From Atrina japonica (lineage: Eukaryota > Mollusca > Bivalvia > Pterioida > Pinnidae): a stretch of 64,000 bases of DNA. The position numbers and the translations under genes are program-made. The stretch spans positions 445,501-509,500 of the forward strand of contig BROG01000299.1 of the NCBI GenBank assembly GCA_030159075.1, read 5' to 3'. Shown here in pieces: positions 12,011-23,849 of the stretch (position 1 is its first letter; each line of letters begins with the position of its first letter). Below the pieces are notes generated by a model. That model saw only the letters and a list, made by a program, of their open reading frames with translations. It was not told the DNA's origin and did not search any database.

Positions 12011-12239
12011 TTCTTACTTTCTTGAAGTATAGAAAATTCAATGGCGTCTGTGACTCCCGTAACCCCCTCTAAATCTGCCAATGTAATGCTTAATGCGAGT
12101 ACATAATCATAAATACTTCACTACTCTCAAATGTCGCGTGAATTTTGACAGTGAAACAGAAAAGTAAAAACTAATAACAAAATCAATGTATTAAAATTAC
12201 TGATACGAGATGACAAATGGTCTAGGTATGATTATGTAA

Positions 12240-12602
12240 TGCTTTATTTGTATTTGTCTTTTTCAAATTCTTTCCCCTTCTCACAACTTAGATTGGTATA
12301 CAACAGCAAAAATGAGATATACACAGGCATACAAATTCTTAAATTTCTAAATATTTTGTGAAAATCGCTTGAGAAACCCAGGTTTGGCACTTTCCAATTG
12401 CGATTGATTAATTCAACCTTACTATTTGTACATGAATACCACACTGAACCTGGCCCTATTTTCACAAAATATATAGGAATATATATAGGAATATAATATT
12501 TTTTTATACCTGTGTATAGTTCTCATTTGTTATTGTTCATAAAATGCATGTAGTAAAAGTGGAAAAAATCGAATTGATTATTTTGCCAATGTCCTTTCAA
12601 TT
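12240..12602. mobile_element. M1-family foldback MITE
   Basis: Carries the family's inner blocks 'gatatacacaggcataca', 'cttgagaaacccaggtttgg', 'cttactatttgtacatgaat' and 'tcacaaaatatataggaata' in order, but its outer ends are eroded. Confidence 0.75.
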
Positions 12603-13318
12603 AGACATGAAATTGTTATTCCATCAGCTTCACAATTTTTAAAATTATAAGCATAATTTTAGCACGTGTCAGATGATACTTTGCGATGAGTGTTAGATAA
12701 TATGAGATATTCTTGGTAATATTTCTGTGTTATATATTTAGAAACCATTTTCAGAATATATTGAATTCATGTTAGTAGACTCTGTGCATTTTCTAATATG
12801 AAATTTTATTGAATGGAATGTCCGAGATGAGTTTTAGATAGAATTGGTGAAATAAACAATAAAAATACAAATGTACTTATGCACTTCGAATGTTGTTTTT
12901 GTTTTTTCTATCTTTTGAATTGTAGTTTTTAATTTGATTTTGGTTTTGGGTTTTGTTATTTATCTTTCTTATTCATTAAGTGAAGGTCAAGAATGACCAA
13001 TCTTGTCACATATCAGTTGTGCCAAAATCATTCTTTACATTTGATTAGTTTTATATTTTTGTTGAATATAGCAATTAGTTCATTTTACTTGGCAATACAT
13101 TAGTCCGGGTTTTTTTTCATCAGTTGCAAGCTTCGTTTTTATTTTGACCAATTAATTGCTGATCCTTCTTTTGATCATTAATTTTGGTCCTGTCTTTTTA
13201 TTTCAAAATGTTCCCAGCCTCAGCCCCATAAAATCGAATGGTTGTTTCACATTTGAGTTTGAAGAACAATCGTTTAAACGTGTTTCTACTCATACCTTAC
13301 TATTATATGGCTAAAAAT
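12602..13318. other. AT-rich spacer
   Basis: No gene, RNA or repeat family recognised. Confidence 0.35.
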
Positions 13319-13672
13319 AATTAAAGGGACATTAGCCGTATTTTTAATGTTCTCTCCTGTTTTACTACTTGAAATGATATACAATAACAAAAAAGAGATA
13401 TACACATGCATACAAATTCTTAAATTCCTATATATTTTATGACAATTACTTGAGAACCCCATGTTTGTGACTTTTTCAATTGCAAGTGATAAAACTCAGA
13501 CTTACTATTTGTATATGAATACCACACGAGGCCTGACCTTATTTTCATAGGAATATAAGATTGTCATGCCTGTGTATAGCTGTTATTTAATATTGTACAG
13601 CAAGCAATAGTAGTAAAAGTAGAAAAAAATCTAAATATTTTTTAGTATACACAGCTAATACCCCTTTAATAG
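13319..13672. mobile_element. M1-family foldback MITE, near complete
   Basis: Begins TTAA-AGGGACATTAGCC and ends with the complementary ACAGCTAATACCCCT-TTAA. The inner halves are reverse complements. About 350 bp, non-coding, with TTAA at both ends. Confidence 0.8.
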
Positions 13673-13907
13673 AATCTTACATGGTGTGGGTGTGTGGATT
13701 GAAATATATATCCTAGTGGTAGGAATCTGATTGTCCAATATGAGGGTTTTCCCAGGATTGGACTTTCCGATTCTTACTACGAGTGTTGATAGTTCCTTTA
13801 CCACTCCACACACCCATGTGTGATTATTTTTCTCCCATGATTCAAATACAATGTTCATGTGTATCTATGTAAATAAAATCTGAAGCACTTTTAAACACAA
13901 TTTTAAA

Positions 13908-13911
<4 letters not shown>

Positions 13912-13996
<85 letters not shown>
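13912..13996. repeat. (TA)n microsatellite
   Basis: Two TA runs separated by one phase break. Confidence 0.95.
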
Positions 13997-14001
<5 letters not shown>

Positions 14002-14094
14002 TGTTGTCGTTGGAATTAAGACGGAACTGATATAATGTACAGAGTGCTACGTCAAAGTCGCAATAGGAACAGAAAAAAAAATCATTTCGACATT

Positions 14095-14332
14095 GGAACA
14101 AGGTTTTTCAAATGTTTACAATGGTGGTGACATCCGTTTGAAGACCAGAGGGCAGTGGATTCCAGGCAAAATTGTCGAACATGCTATGAATCCGAGATCG
14201 TATACCGTGTTGAAAATATATAGGAGAAACCAATATTACATAATTCCAAGGAATGGGAACACCATTCAAGAACATTTATACACTCTCCGCAAAAGCGTAA
14301 AAACTCTCAGTATGACAAGAACTAAATTTTAA
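14095..14332 (+). pseudogene. Gypsy-type retrotransposon Pol scrap (integrase C-terminal region)
   Basis: The 79-codon open segment reads GGDIRLKTRGQWIPGKIVEH, then NPRSYTV, then RRNQYYI. This resembles the C-terminal tail of metazoan Ty3/Gypsy integrases, where 'V(R)...W.PG.V....PRSY.V....G..YRRN.RHL' is typical. No RT, RNase H or LTR is visible around it, so it is an isolated remnant. Identification is by motif memory only. Confidence 0.5.
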
Positions 14333-14690
14333 AACGACCAGCTCGTTGTAGTGATTAAAGTATTGATAATCGACAGCATTATTACCTTTTAAGTTATGAG
14401 ATAAACTAAACATGGTGTTCATAAGTGGTTAAATACATCGGTAAAGTTCCAAATTGAACTTCAAATCAAGTATTCTTGTATTTCTGGCGCAGTTTGAAAT
14501 CGTTTCAATACGTTAATTGGAATATGAGTCACATCAAGAAGCATTCAATTTGAAATAAATCAGTATGAGCAACTTTTCCCAACAAAACAAAATCAAAAAC
14601 AAAAATAAAACAAAAGAAAAAAACATTAACTTTTTACAGCAGATTTTGATTATGAATAGTGTTTTACGTCACACTCAACATATTTCAGTT
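14332..14690. other. Unrecognised spacer
   Basis: A-rich, no coding or repeat similarity seen. Confidence 0.35.
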
Positions 14691-14745
14691 ATATGGTGGC
14701 GGCATATTTAATGGTGGGGGAGAGAAATTGTTACAATGTACCCGG

Positions 14746-14753
14746 GAAGAGAC
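14746..14753. repeat. Left 8-bp target-site duplication of hAT element
   Basis: GAAGAGAC, identical to 15941-15948. Confidence 0.9.
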
Positions 14754-15940
14754 TAGGGGTGGGACGGTTCAGGATTTTTTCGGTTAGGTTCGGTTCGTTT
14801 TTTTCTGTTTCGGTTCTCGGTTTTTTCGGTTCGGTTCATCTAACAAATGACTCTTGGACTCCCAAGTGCAACCACAGAAGTATAAACACATTCTAGAATG
14901 AATGTCAGTCAAATGGCACATATTTCTAACCCAAATATGAGACCCTGTGGTGCAACATAGCAGTATGTGGGTTCTAGGTCATATCTCTAGCCTACCTTAC
15001 ACTATATTGTGAAATTATACATCTTTAAGATAAATCTGTAGCACAGTAGCATTTTTAACAAGCTACTGATCATTGATACAGAAATACATTGTAATTTGCT
15101 TATATGGAACATTTGCGTTCAAAACATTCTCTCCATTTATATTGTAAGAGAAATATGCTGTATTGCTATGTTTAATTCACTAACAAATTTTACTCTTGTC
15201 ATCTTGTTTAATCCTTACTTCTTTGGAATTACGTTTTGGAAAAAAATATTTACGAGAGGGTATAGAATACCACAGGCTGAGGTTAATAGATTAACTGTCA
15301 AAAACTTGGCCTTTCTGCAGTAGAGTAACTCCGTAGGTATGTAGATACTACAGAGTAAACGCTGCATGTCAAATTGTCATGTTTATTATTTGAAAGACTT
15401 TCCTACTCACTGTTGATTATGCATTGCCATATTTGTCATCGGCATCTGGTTTCAGTTGGAAATAATCCCACACGAAAGTAACTCGAATTACTCAGGCCCT
15501 TTCTCTTCCCGATCCCTCCTTCTTTCGAGGAATGAAGTGATCGTAGTGAGCAAGATATAATTACTGTTTAACAACACGAAAGAATAGCTTCATATTAGCC
15601 GCCATTTGCAATTTATACTGATAGCACTAAACACCCAACAGACACAAAGTTACGAAATAGCTAAAGTAATTTAGAGGTTGGATATATTATCACAACTCTA
15701 CATTTAAATTATATCTGTATTTATCATTTATAGGTTATTTTATATTCTGATAAAGAATATTACGTTGTTTTTTAATTAGAAGTATTGGTGTCCGCTTAAG
15801 GTAAATGTCATGCCGTTTAGGTCATTAGAAGGACCTTATTGAATAATAATTTTGGAACCGAATCGAACCGAAATCAGGAATATAAAAACCGAACCGATCG
15901 GTTAGGTTCTTCGGTTTTTAACCGAACCGTCGCACCCCTA
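14754..15940. mobile_element. Non-autonomous hAT transposon
   Basis: The 1187-bp element has 17-bp terminal inverted repeats differing at one base (left TAGGGGTGGGACGGTTC; right end complement TAGGGGTGCGACGGTTC). It is flanked by a perfect 8-bp duplication, GAAGAGAC, as expected of hAT. Subterminal regions carry repeated 'tcggttcggtt' motifs at both ends, likely transposase-binding sites. No transposase-like frame is present; the longest (15096-15323) has no hAT motif. The paralogous empty site at 39398-39405 has a single GAAGAGAC. Confidence 0.9.
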
Positions 15941-15948
15941 GAAGAGAC
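15941..15948. repeat. Right 8-bp target-site duplication of hAT element
   Basis: GAAGAGAC, identical to 14746-14753. Confidence 0.9.
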
Positions 15949-16089
15949 CACTGGCCTTCCGAAAGTAAACTGGGTAACTTTCTCACAAAAATTAGTTTAA
16001 GTTCCATCGGGGTTCGACGTGCATTGAACAGAAGTGAGAGATTTCATGGATCAAAGCTCGATGCTTTGGAACTTTTACATAGATAAGCA

Positions 16090-16960
16090 AAATGTATTCG
16101 TATTTGTTTGACTGGTTCTTAAAAAAAATAGTTTTTGGTGTTTATGATTTATTTCAAGATATCGCTGTCGTCAACTCAAACAAAATGTAGGATTACCTGG
16201 TACTCCTTTGCATGGTATGAAGCGTTATGCTCTAACCACACGGAAACGAAGGTTTCCATAGTGATGGGTCGTAAACATTGTCAATGATAAGTCGGTAAGT
16301 CGGTAAAGTGTTTGATATTTCAATTGTTACACTATACTCTGGCTGTGATAAATAAGAAAATTGTATATTTTACTGCAAACAGCTGAAAACGTGGGTACAG
16401 GTATTGAAATGAATAAAAGCGATATGTATTGCACAAAATGTGTGTACTTTGGTGATACAAAGGGACGCGTTAATGTGACATTCGATCGCCATCAAACCGT
16501 AACCATTTTGAGATTTGTGGTCATACTTTTAACAATACTAGATTGTATTTTATACAATGTATCTAAAGTTGCATACAGATGACGTTTGTTCTATTTGTAT
16601 CCATAAGTTTGCAATCATAAACAACTTCCGGTATTGTAAGTTCATATTTCTCGTTTTCTACGGCATAACTTGACCTCAACTATCTAATACATTTGTGTAT
16701 TCGACTGTGCCTTCAAAGGTAAACTTGCATAATGAACATTTTTTTTCCTGCGGCAGACAGTGCCTGATTAATAAAGTATCTGGTCAAATCATTTCTGCAA
16801 GGTGTTTTAGATAGTTCAAGCTTCTTCGAGGCTTTTTGGACTTATAAAAGGTAAAAATGAAGAAATACCAATGGGTATTCGAAACTCATTAGAATATGGC
16901 CAATTGGATATAATAAAGGGCGAATCGCTCATGTATGTAGAGAAGGTCGCATGTGTCTAT
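16090..16960. other. Unrecognised spacer
   Basis: A 73-codon open frame at 16361-16582 has no recognisable motif or splice context. A family D scrap may lie at 16855-16900 on the minus strand. Confidence 0.3.
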
Positions 16961-16964
16961 TAAT

Positions 16965-17136
16965 ACTAATCGTAAAAAAATCTGCTCACATCGAGAATTA
17001 GCGTGTAGCATTAGCAAAATGTTGGAACAACAGCAACTTCAACCCGTACTACTAATCGTAAAAAATCTGCTCACATCGAGAATTAGCGTTTAGCATTAGC
17101 AAAATGTTGGAACTACAGCAACTTCAACCTAACGTT
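16965..17136 (+). repeat. Two-copy tandem duplication, 86-bp period
   Basis: 'actaatcgtaaaaaa' at 16965 and 17051 begins two nearly identical units that include 'cacatcgagaattagcg' and 'aacagcaacttcaacc'. Confidence 0.9.
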
Positions 17137-17439
17137 TGACAAGTTATCCTTACATGAACTTTTTCACATCAAACGTTTCGAATACATTTTCTGGTTAAAT
17201 ATTTGACGTCACAACTAAAATTTGACGTCATTTTGCTGGAAGGATATTGCACTTGTGAGATCAGATAGTCTTCCATACAATGCTTTTTCCTTCGTTTTTA
17301 AAACAGGAGCTGCGTTTGCTTTCAAAGCATTCATGATTGCCGTAGTTCATATTATTATTTTCATTTAAATCAATGGGACATTCTCATGTTAAAACAACAT
17401 ATAAAATAAAACTGCCGATGAATGTCTTCGCCAACGCCA

Positions 17440-17740
17440 AAGGTATCACATATCGATTATCTATTACGGTTTCAAAATGACGAACAATTGTGAATACTAA
17501 TGGGGATGGGACCAGGTGTCCGGAAGGAGAAAGCGTCCCCTGTTAGCATGCTACACCCGTCGCAAATAATCCATGGAAACCTTTTGAGTTCGGTAACAAG
17601 GTCAAACTCGGTGAAAAGGTCATCAGATAATTTTAGATCTGATTGAATCAAACGGAGTCACTATGGATGGTCATGCCCCAGAATACTATGTAACCTTCTT
17701 GAGGGAGGGAACTTCATATTATTTAACAAGAAAGAAATGT
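17440..17740 (-). repeat. Dispersed repeat family D, long copy
   Basis: Closely matches 56100-56410 on the same strand: 'gggaccaggtgtccgga', 'ccacacccgtcgca', 'catggaacc', 'gtcatcag', 'gggagtcact', 'ggtcatg.cccagaatacta'. Probably part of a PLE-related element. Confidence 0.6.
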
Positions 17741-17799
17741 AAAATTAAAAGCTGGAAGCATATCATACAGTCCCGCATTGTATCACATAAAGAATAAAC

Positions 17800-18195
17800 T
17801 GTAATATAAAAATTACAGATACCAAAGTACAAATGGATCATCAAAACATATAGACAAATCTGGTATAAATTTGACAAACACGGACCGCCTGAAATCAAGA
17901 GGTGGGATCAGGTGTCATGGAGGAGCAACATGGAGAGATGTGAATATAAAAAATCTCAGATACCAAAGTATAAATCTTAAGGACGTCTCGAATACATTTT
18001 GATCAAGTGTCATGGAGGAACAATCATCCCCTGCCACCTGTCACACCGCTGTGAGTCCACAGTCAAATTCCAATGAAATAAGTGATGAATACACTTCGTC
18101 AAAATTGGCACAGAATACTCAACAACCGCATCAAAAAGGTTACTTAACATTAAGTGAAACAGGGCAATCGCAAACAAGGCTACCACACTGACCAT
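17800..18195 (-). mobile_element. PLE 3' end fragment, partly duplicated
   Basis: The complement gives the ORF end ('gcggttgttga' preceded by a decayed SLNEML-like segment), then 'tttgactgtggactcac' and the UTR blocks. A second partial UTR copy is fused at 17800-17945. Confidence 0.55.
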
Positions 18196-18530
18196 AATAT
18201 TTGCGGATCATAAAAGAAATTTACAGAAATATAGTATTCTTATCCTAAAGTTTAAATAACTAACTACGAAACATCTTAAAATGTAGTCATAGATAATCAC
18301 ATGCAATTTTCATGTAGAATTGTATTTGTTTGTTTTTCTCTTTTCTCTGTAAAATACAATCGAGATGTACGTTCAGTTTATATCTTTTATTCTGTGAATC
18401 CCAAGTTATATTATATTACAAATAAAACAAATACAATCAAATCTAAATATAGATATTACACATCTTAATATTGAATATGACATTATAAAACATTCAACTT
18501 TATTGAGTAAAATTACATAGGATTTTTTGT
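18195..18530. other. AT-rich spacer
   Basis: No recognisable content. Confidence 0.3.
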
Positions 18531-18815
18531 TTATTTGTTTACTGTTGTTTAACGTCCCACTCAAGAATCTTTCACTCATATGGCCACATTACCAAATGCC
18601 GGTGAAGGGCTTCAAATGCTGGCCTATGCTCGGCACTTACGGCAATTGAGCAGTGAGGCTTCTTTATCGTGCTGACACCTACTGTGACACGGGTCCTTGT
18701 TTTTACTGTCTTATCCGAAAGAAAGGAAACCAACCTTCCCCCGGTTGGACTCGAACTCACGACCTCACGATTAAGAGTCGAGCGCGCTACCGACTGAGCC
18801 AGATCGGCTCCAGTT
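18530..18815 (-). mobile_element. tRNA-Lys-derived SINE
   Basis: In the complement the element starts with a tRNA-like head (18811 down to 18738) carrying box A TGGCTCAGTCGG, a CTT anticodon loop (ACTCTTAATCG) and box B GTTCGAGTCC. A body of about 200 bp follows, with 'ggacccgtgtcacag', 'gcctcactgctcaattgcc' and an end 'ggacgttaaacaacag'. The acceptor stem does not pair, so the head is not a working tRNA. It resembles tRNA-derived SINEs common in molluscs; exact family not assigned. Confidence 0.75.
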
Positions 18816-19565
18816 ACATAGGGACGGGCTCTCCGGTGGACAGATATTCATGTCAACCCAAAACAAGGGCAATAACTGTATAATATCACTGTAAAAAAAA
18901 TTCAAAATATCATATTTATATTGCTCTGAATGAATGAAGTACGCTGATAATTGAGATTTCTGCCATCCACGTAAGAATACTCGCCCAATGTTCACATTAA
19001 ATTTCGTTTCATAAATAAGACATAATAACAAGTTTTTTTTCAGCCCAGAATTTTTTAAACGTCTTTTTTACATAAAACTTTTAATATCTGACATTTTGTT
19101 ACAAACAAAATAATCTATTTTGATAGTTTGTATGCCTTTAATCTTTTGTATCAAATACTTAAAATAAAATAGAATTAGATTTCTGTCCTTATCAAATAAT
19201 ATTTTAATATTATAAGTGAAAATGACAGTACAAAAGAAAACGAAACAGATTAATGGTCACATTTTGAAGACATTTATTTGGAGGTTTGTTGTTATAACAT
19301 TTAAATGTTTATACAAGATTCCGGGAATTCCAACAAACTGTTTCCACACTTTTTGTCAGTACATCAAAATATATTGGCATAGCTGGAAACAACCGCTGAA
19401 GTATAAACAATACGACACGACAGACAGTAAAGTTTTCTTAACAATATTTCGGGTAACTTTGGGATATATGAGAAATTAACAAAGTCTTTATTCTGGAAAT
19501 ATTATTTACATAAGACATGCTTTATGAAACACCCGGTCCAATTCCGTTAGTGATTCGTATTGTTC
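18815..19565. other. Unrecognised spacer
   Basis: An 87-codon lysine-rich open frame at 19216-19479 has no familiar motif. Otherwise AT-rich. Confidence 0.3.
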
Positions 19566-19569
19566 CTTT

Positions 19570-20100
19570 TGTTGGAACCGTTGTTATATTTAATTTATCA
19601 ACTGATGTGGTCTAATTGACGGGAAAATCGTCTTGAGCATTGAGCATTGAGCATTATGACTTTGGTTTTATGTTTATAATACTTATAACCACTAGGTCGT
19701 TGCCACTGTTGGTGGACCGTTCGAGTCCCCAAGGTATACATAAACCTAGTACCTGGCATTTCGTTATCAGCTGATAATCTTACACTAAAGTAATATTTCG
19801 CATTGATATAGCACCTTTTAAAATTTCTTCTAAAAGCTAAAACAGCTCTCTTTTTTACAGTGGTTACTCTGTGACGGATTTTGGCTATACGTTTAGATTT
19901 ATTATTTGGCCTTGTCTGAAACCAGTTTCTCTTTAAAAAATCTCTTTAAAATTGGAGCTCAACTGATGAAGTCTAATTGACAGAAACGATCGCTTTGTGT
20001 ATTGAGCATTATAACTTTGGTTTTATGATTATAATATTCTAATGAACTTAGAGTTTCCAATATCCATTGTTATTTCTTCATTATCCTTATAACCTTGGTT
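19570..20100 (+). mobile_element. PLE pseudo-LTR copy with two hammerhead-like motifs
   Basis: Two hammerhead-like segments, at about 19597-19640 (CTGATGT core variant) and 19955-20000 (CTGATGA and GAAA intact, 3' stem I strand mutated), flank a block starting 'ataaccactaggtcgttgcc'. That block is shared with 20660-20800. The right end shows 'aatgaacttagagtttcc' as in family D. Confidence 0.65.
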
Positions 20101-20580
20101 TAAAATTTCATTTGCTATTATGGTGCAAATTTCCTTTCTAAACCTACTAGAGTGCCCTGGGACACTGGATTTTGTCTTTTATAATTTCATAATAACATCA
20201 GGAATTAATCTCGGATTTCACAATACATAGAATAATAAAAACTATCCTGACCAGATATTCCCTCACACCAATATTTAGAATTATATTTACATATTTCGTA
20301 TTACAATATTACAATCTGAAAATCAACAGTGTGTGGCCCAAACATCTAATACCCCCTTAGTTACTCCCAAGCTATTACATTCCCCATTACGGCAACGAGC
20401 TTGGTACGGCTTGGTATCCGTACAACATATAACTCTATTACTTCCAAACTTCACAATATTAGGGATATGTTTATTATATCTATAGATTTACATGTGTGTT
20501 CTGATTCATATATTTTGATATATTCAAAACTCTATAAACTTTATTCCAGCTCTCTCAACACAGAGCTTTCTTATATTTGA
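20100..20580. other. AT-rich spacer
   Basis: Nothing recognised. Confidence 0.3.
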
Positions 20581-20582
20581 AA

Positions 20583-21000
20583 TTAGAGCTCAACTGGTGA
20601 CGTCTAATTGACAGAAACGATTGTCTTGAGCATTATAAATTTGGTATTATGTTTATAATATTTATAACCACTAGTTCGTTGCCACTGCTGGAGGACCGTT
20701 TGAGTCCCCGAGGGTATACATAAACATAGTACCTAGTACCTAGTATTTCGGTACTAGCTGATAATCTTATATTAAAGTAATATTTGGCACTGATAACACC
20801 ATATAGATTCCAAATAGCTAAAATAGTCATCCTTTCGCAGTGGTTACTCTTAGACGGAATTCGGCTATACTTTTAGATTTGTTATTTAGCCTTGTATGAT
20901 ACCTCTTTATCTTTAGAAAATAAATATACATTTGAAATTGTCTAATTGACAGAAACGATCGTTTTAAGCATTATAACTTTGGTATTATGTTTATAATATT
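20583..21000 (+). mobile_element. PLE pseudo-LTR copy
   Basis: Same order as 19570-20050: hammerhead-like motif at 20585-20633 (core CTGGTGA, stem I intact), 'accactagttcgttgccac', 'gtggttactcttagacgga', 'agatttgttatttagccttg', then a second motif at about 20938-20970 lacking the CTGATGA half. Confidence 0.65.
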
Positions 21001-21058
21001 TTGTTTCTATTGATACACTATTAACTTCGTTTCTATCAACAAACATTACTGATTGTTT

Positions 21059-21387
21059 TCTTTAATGGGGCATTAGCTGTGTTTACCAAAATTATTTTTC
21101 TATTTCTCTACTTAACAAATAAGATCTATACAAGGACATAATTAATCTTATATTCCTATATATTTTGTGAGAATAAAGTCAGGTCTAGGTATTCATAAAC
21201 AAGAAGTAAGCCTGAGGTACTCAGTTGCAATTGAAAAGGTGCTAAACCTGGGTTTCTCAAGCAATTTTCACAAAATATATAGGAATGTTAGACTCTTTAT
21301 GCCCATTTATATACCTTAGCAGTACTAATAGGAGTAGTAAAACAGGGGAAACTTTGAACCAAAAAAACAGATTATGCCCCTTTAAAA
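21059..21387. mobile_element. M1-family foldback MITE, inverted order
   Basis: Begins TTAA-TGGGGCATTAGCTG and ends ATGCCCC-TTTAA. Contains 'aaacctgggtttctcaagca' in the opposite sense to the 12-kb copy. Confidence 0.75.
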
Positions 21388-21790
21388 TACGGTTCTTTCT
21401 TTTGAACATTCTACTTCACCTTTAGACTATCAAGTTTTCTCTGGAAGCTAATGTCAACTGACCACCAAAACCCATGCCCGATGCATCACAATATACCATA
21501 ACGTTGCATATTAGCTTTTCTGACACCTAGGTCAACGTGACTACGTTTTGACATAAATTTAAGACATTTTCACCCCTGAGTATCCAAATGGTAATCTACA
21601 TTCTATTGTTTTAGATAAGTATATCATAGGGTTGACAGGGTTAATGTTTGATATTCTAGTAATATGTATATTCTTCTAATCTTTTATCACTTAGCTCAGT
21701 GTAGTTGTTCCGGCTAACTCTTTCCACTACATATTGATAGACATACCTTGTTCTTAATATCAACAAACATCCAATTACAGCATTTGCTTT
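21387..21790. other. Presumed 3' flank of GalT gene 2
   Basis: No motif recognised. On the minus strand this is downstream of the (CT)n tract, and no AATAAA was found. Confidence 0.3.
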
Positions 21791-21793
21791 TTT

Positions 21794-21794
<1 letters not shown>

Positions 21795-21885
<91 letters not shown>
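21795..21885 (-). repeat. (CT)n tract directly after GalT gene 2 stop
   Basis: About 91 bp of AG on the plus strand, CT in the sense of the gene, beginning with the base after the TAA stop. The same arrangement follows GalT gene 3. Confidence 0.95.
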
Positions 21886-21888
<3 letters not shown>

Positions 21889-22890
21889 GCATGTAAGAGT
21901 ATGGTCATTTAGTTCGGTCCATATTTTCCACATTTCTTGTAAATTATAACTATGTCCAGGTATCAGATGTCTGAGAGCACACCCAGTAGCTGGCGGTCTT
22001 TGGTTTGTAAATCCTTGAACATAAACTGCATCAGCAACAATTTTGGATCTACATAAACCTGTTATATAAACATCCTCAACTTCTATCAATGGTATTTCCT
22101 GTGACGCTTCATATAATTCAGATACAATGTCTCTGGAAATGACATATCCTGGACCGGATATATATGGCGGATAATCCGATTTGTTATATTGTTCCAAGGG
22201 AATATACCATTTTGAATTCATATCACGGACTGGACGTGAAATGAAAACCTTAAAACCAAAGATCGTCCGTTTATGATGTTTGACTTTCAATACGTTTAGA
22301 AGATTTGACAAATTTACAAACACATCATCATCTGTTTTGAAAATGTATTTTGCATTTGGACAATGAATGGTGACCCAATTAAGGAGGAAAACTAATTTTA
22401 CACTAAGATTTCTATATGAATCGACGAAATCTCCTTGAACAATGTCATGGAATACTTTGCTCTCATTCAATATTTTTTCTTGTACAATTTTGTTGTCAAC
22501 AGTCCCAACCAAGAATATTAGCCGCAACTGTTTATCAAACCTTGGTAATGATCCCCACGTGTTCCTGATTGTGTTTCGTCGCTCAAACCTATTTGCCGCT
22601 ACACAGACAGCAATGAACAGGTTAACATTTGCAGTGTGATTACGTTTACATGTATCCTTCTCTGTGATTACGTAGTTATACATATTGCTCCATGAGTTGA
22701 TGTCCGGTTTAGTTTTCGAATGAAACTGGTTTCTGAGCACTACAGGACCCTCATTTTTTAATCTTATATATTTTGACAGTGTGGTGTGTAAGTTACTTCC
22801 ATAGTCCATCCGATACATTATACACATACAAACTGTCACTGTTACCGCTATCAATAAGACCGTCTTCCCTGATGGCCTGATAATACACAT
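21886..22890 (-). CDS. Beta-1,3-galactosyltransferase-like protein (GT31), gene 2
   Basis: Complete 334-residue type II glycosyltransferase, expected in the Golgi. It has a membrane segment at about 10-26, a stem to about 75, then the Galactosyl_T domain. Key motifs are RNTIRNTWG (105-113), RLIFLVGTV (123-131), FVDSYRN (155-161), KTDDDVFVN with the metal-binding D-D-D at 187-189, SGPGYVIS (245-252) and EDVYITGLC (272-280). Sugar donor and acceptor cannot be told from sequence. An acceptor AG lies 7 nt before the ATG, giving a one-exon coding region. It is nearly identical to GalT gene 3 from about residue 71 on, at silent sites too, whereas the N-terminus differs. It is convergent with GalT gene 1 and divergent from gene 3. 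The stop runs straight into a (CT)n tract. Confidence 0.95.
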
Positions 22891-22897
22891 TTTATAC

Positions 22898-22899
22898 CT
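22898..22899 (-). promoter_or_regulatory. Predicted splice acceptor of GalT gene 2 coding exon
   Basis: In the gene sense 'ttaattgcag' is followed by gtataaa and the ATG. Confidence 0.65.
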
Positions 22900-23430
22900 G
22901 CAATTAATGATAATGAGAAAGATAAAAATAATAGTAATGCTATTGATAAAGATAAAATTATATATTTATATATAATTAAAAAATTTTCACGTCGTGTGTT
23001 TAAACAGCAAATATCACACGTCAAGAAATAATTATGAGTAGATGGGATATATAATTTAAATCCGTTGTATTACCGGCCTGTCAAAGAGTTATTTAAAAAA
23101 AAAAGGATGAACATTAGAAATGTTTCCGGGTTAACCTTAGAAACGGACAAGATTTTCCTGCCATCGAACAAGTTGCCTACTGCTACATATTTTGGACGGT
23201 TTAATTTTGGCCAATTCAATAGGGTGTCCATATTGTCCAAACTTAAACAACAGACACAATATCCGAATTTACGGTAGAGTTTTAAACAGGATATGACATA
23301 CAAGAGGAATTAAAGACATGTCACGATGAAAACGACAACACCTCGAAAATAGTCAACCTAGATATATTGCAAAACCCGTTATACCGCCAAAATTAAGGAA
23401 AACAAAAAAGGTAGCGCATAACGGGGGTGA
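22900..23430. other. Presumed 5' intron of GalT gene 2
   Basis: No recognisable coding, repeat or promoter signal. A 70-codon frame at 23065-23277 has no known motif. Confidence 0.3.
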
Positions 23431-23434
23431 ACTG

Positions 23435-23650
23435 TATATAAATATATAAATCTTGTATTATACCACTTTCTCTTTAGAAAATCTGTTTAAAATTTGAGCT
23501 CAACTAATGAAGTCTAACTGAAAAAACGACCGTCTTGAGCATTATAGCTTTTTTATTATGTTCATTATATACAAAAGTATTAATATTCAGGATACATATA
23601 CAAGTCTGGTGATATTGGACAAATACGGACCTCTGGAAATCCAGCCAAAC
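23435..23650 (+). mobile_element. PLE pseudo-LTR fragment joined to inverted 3' UTR scrap
   Basis: Left part: 'accactttctctttagaaaa' and a hammerhead-like segment at 23496-23543 with intact stem I strands (GCTCAA, TTGAGC) but core CTAATGA and AAAA for GAAA. Right part (about 23575-23650) matches the PLE 3' UTR on the minus strand. Confidence 0.55.
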
Positions 23651-23756
23651 ATATGTTATTGTTCAATTACATTATAAACAATGCTTTATTGCATAGATAA
23701 AGATCAGAGTCAAAATTAACTTAACGAAGGCAATTATGTATTGGAAGAAACAGCCA

Positions 23757-23840
23757 AGGGGGTATATTTTTCCTTTTTACGACCTAGAATGATAAACAAT
23801 AACAAAAAAGAAATGTACAGAGGCATTAAACTTTTTTTTT
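23757..23840. mobile_element. M1-family MITE end fragment
   Basis: 'gataaacaataacaaaaaag' and 'tacagaggcatta' blocks only. Confidence 0.45.
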
Positions 23841-23849
23841 GTAGTTACC

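Larger units (their letters stand above)
14690..16090 (-). mobile_element. tRNA-derived SINE copy interrupted by hAT
   Basis: The flanks of the hAT element (14690-14753 and 15941-16090) together align with the continuous sequence at 39355-39550: 'ggtggaggagagaacc', 'aagtaaactgg', 'actttctca', 'agtttaagttcc', 'gaagtgagaaacttcatgg'. In the complement this includes a tRNA-like head, better preserved in the 39-kb copy. Confidence 0.65.

Noticed and set aside
18738..18811. tRNA-Lys (CTT) gene on the minus strand
   Set aside because: Boxes A and B are good, but the acceptor and T stems do not pair and the sequence continues into a SINE body.
19216..19479. Possible small lysine-rich protein of 87 residues
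   Set aside because: No recognisable motif, no splice or promoter support, and the composition matches the surrounding AT-rich DNA.
21656..21908. Leu/Ser-repeat frames across the (CT)n tract
   Set aside because: Microsatellite read-through on the gene's own strand beyond its stop.
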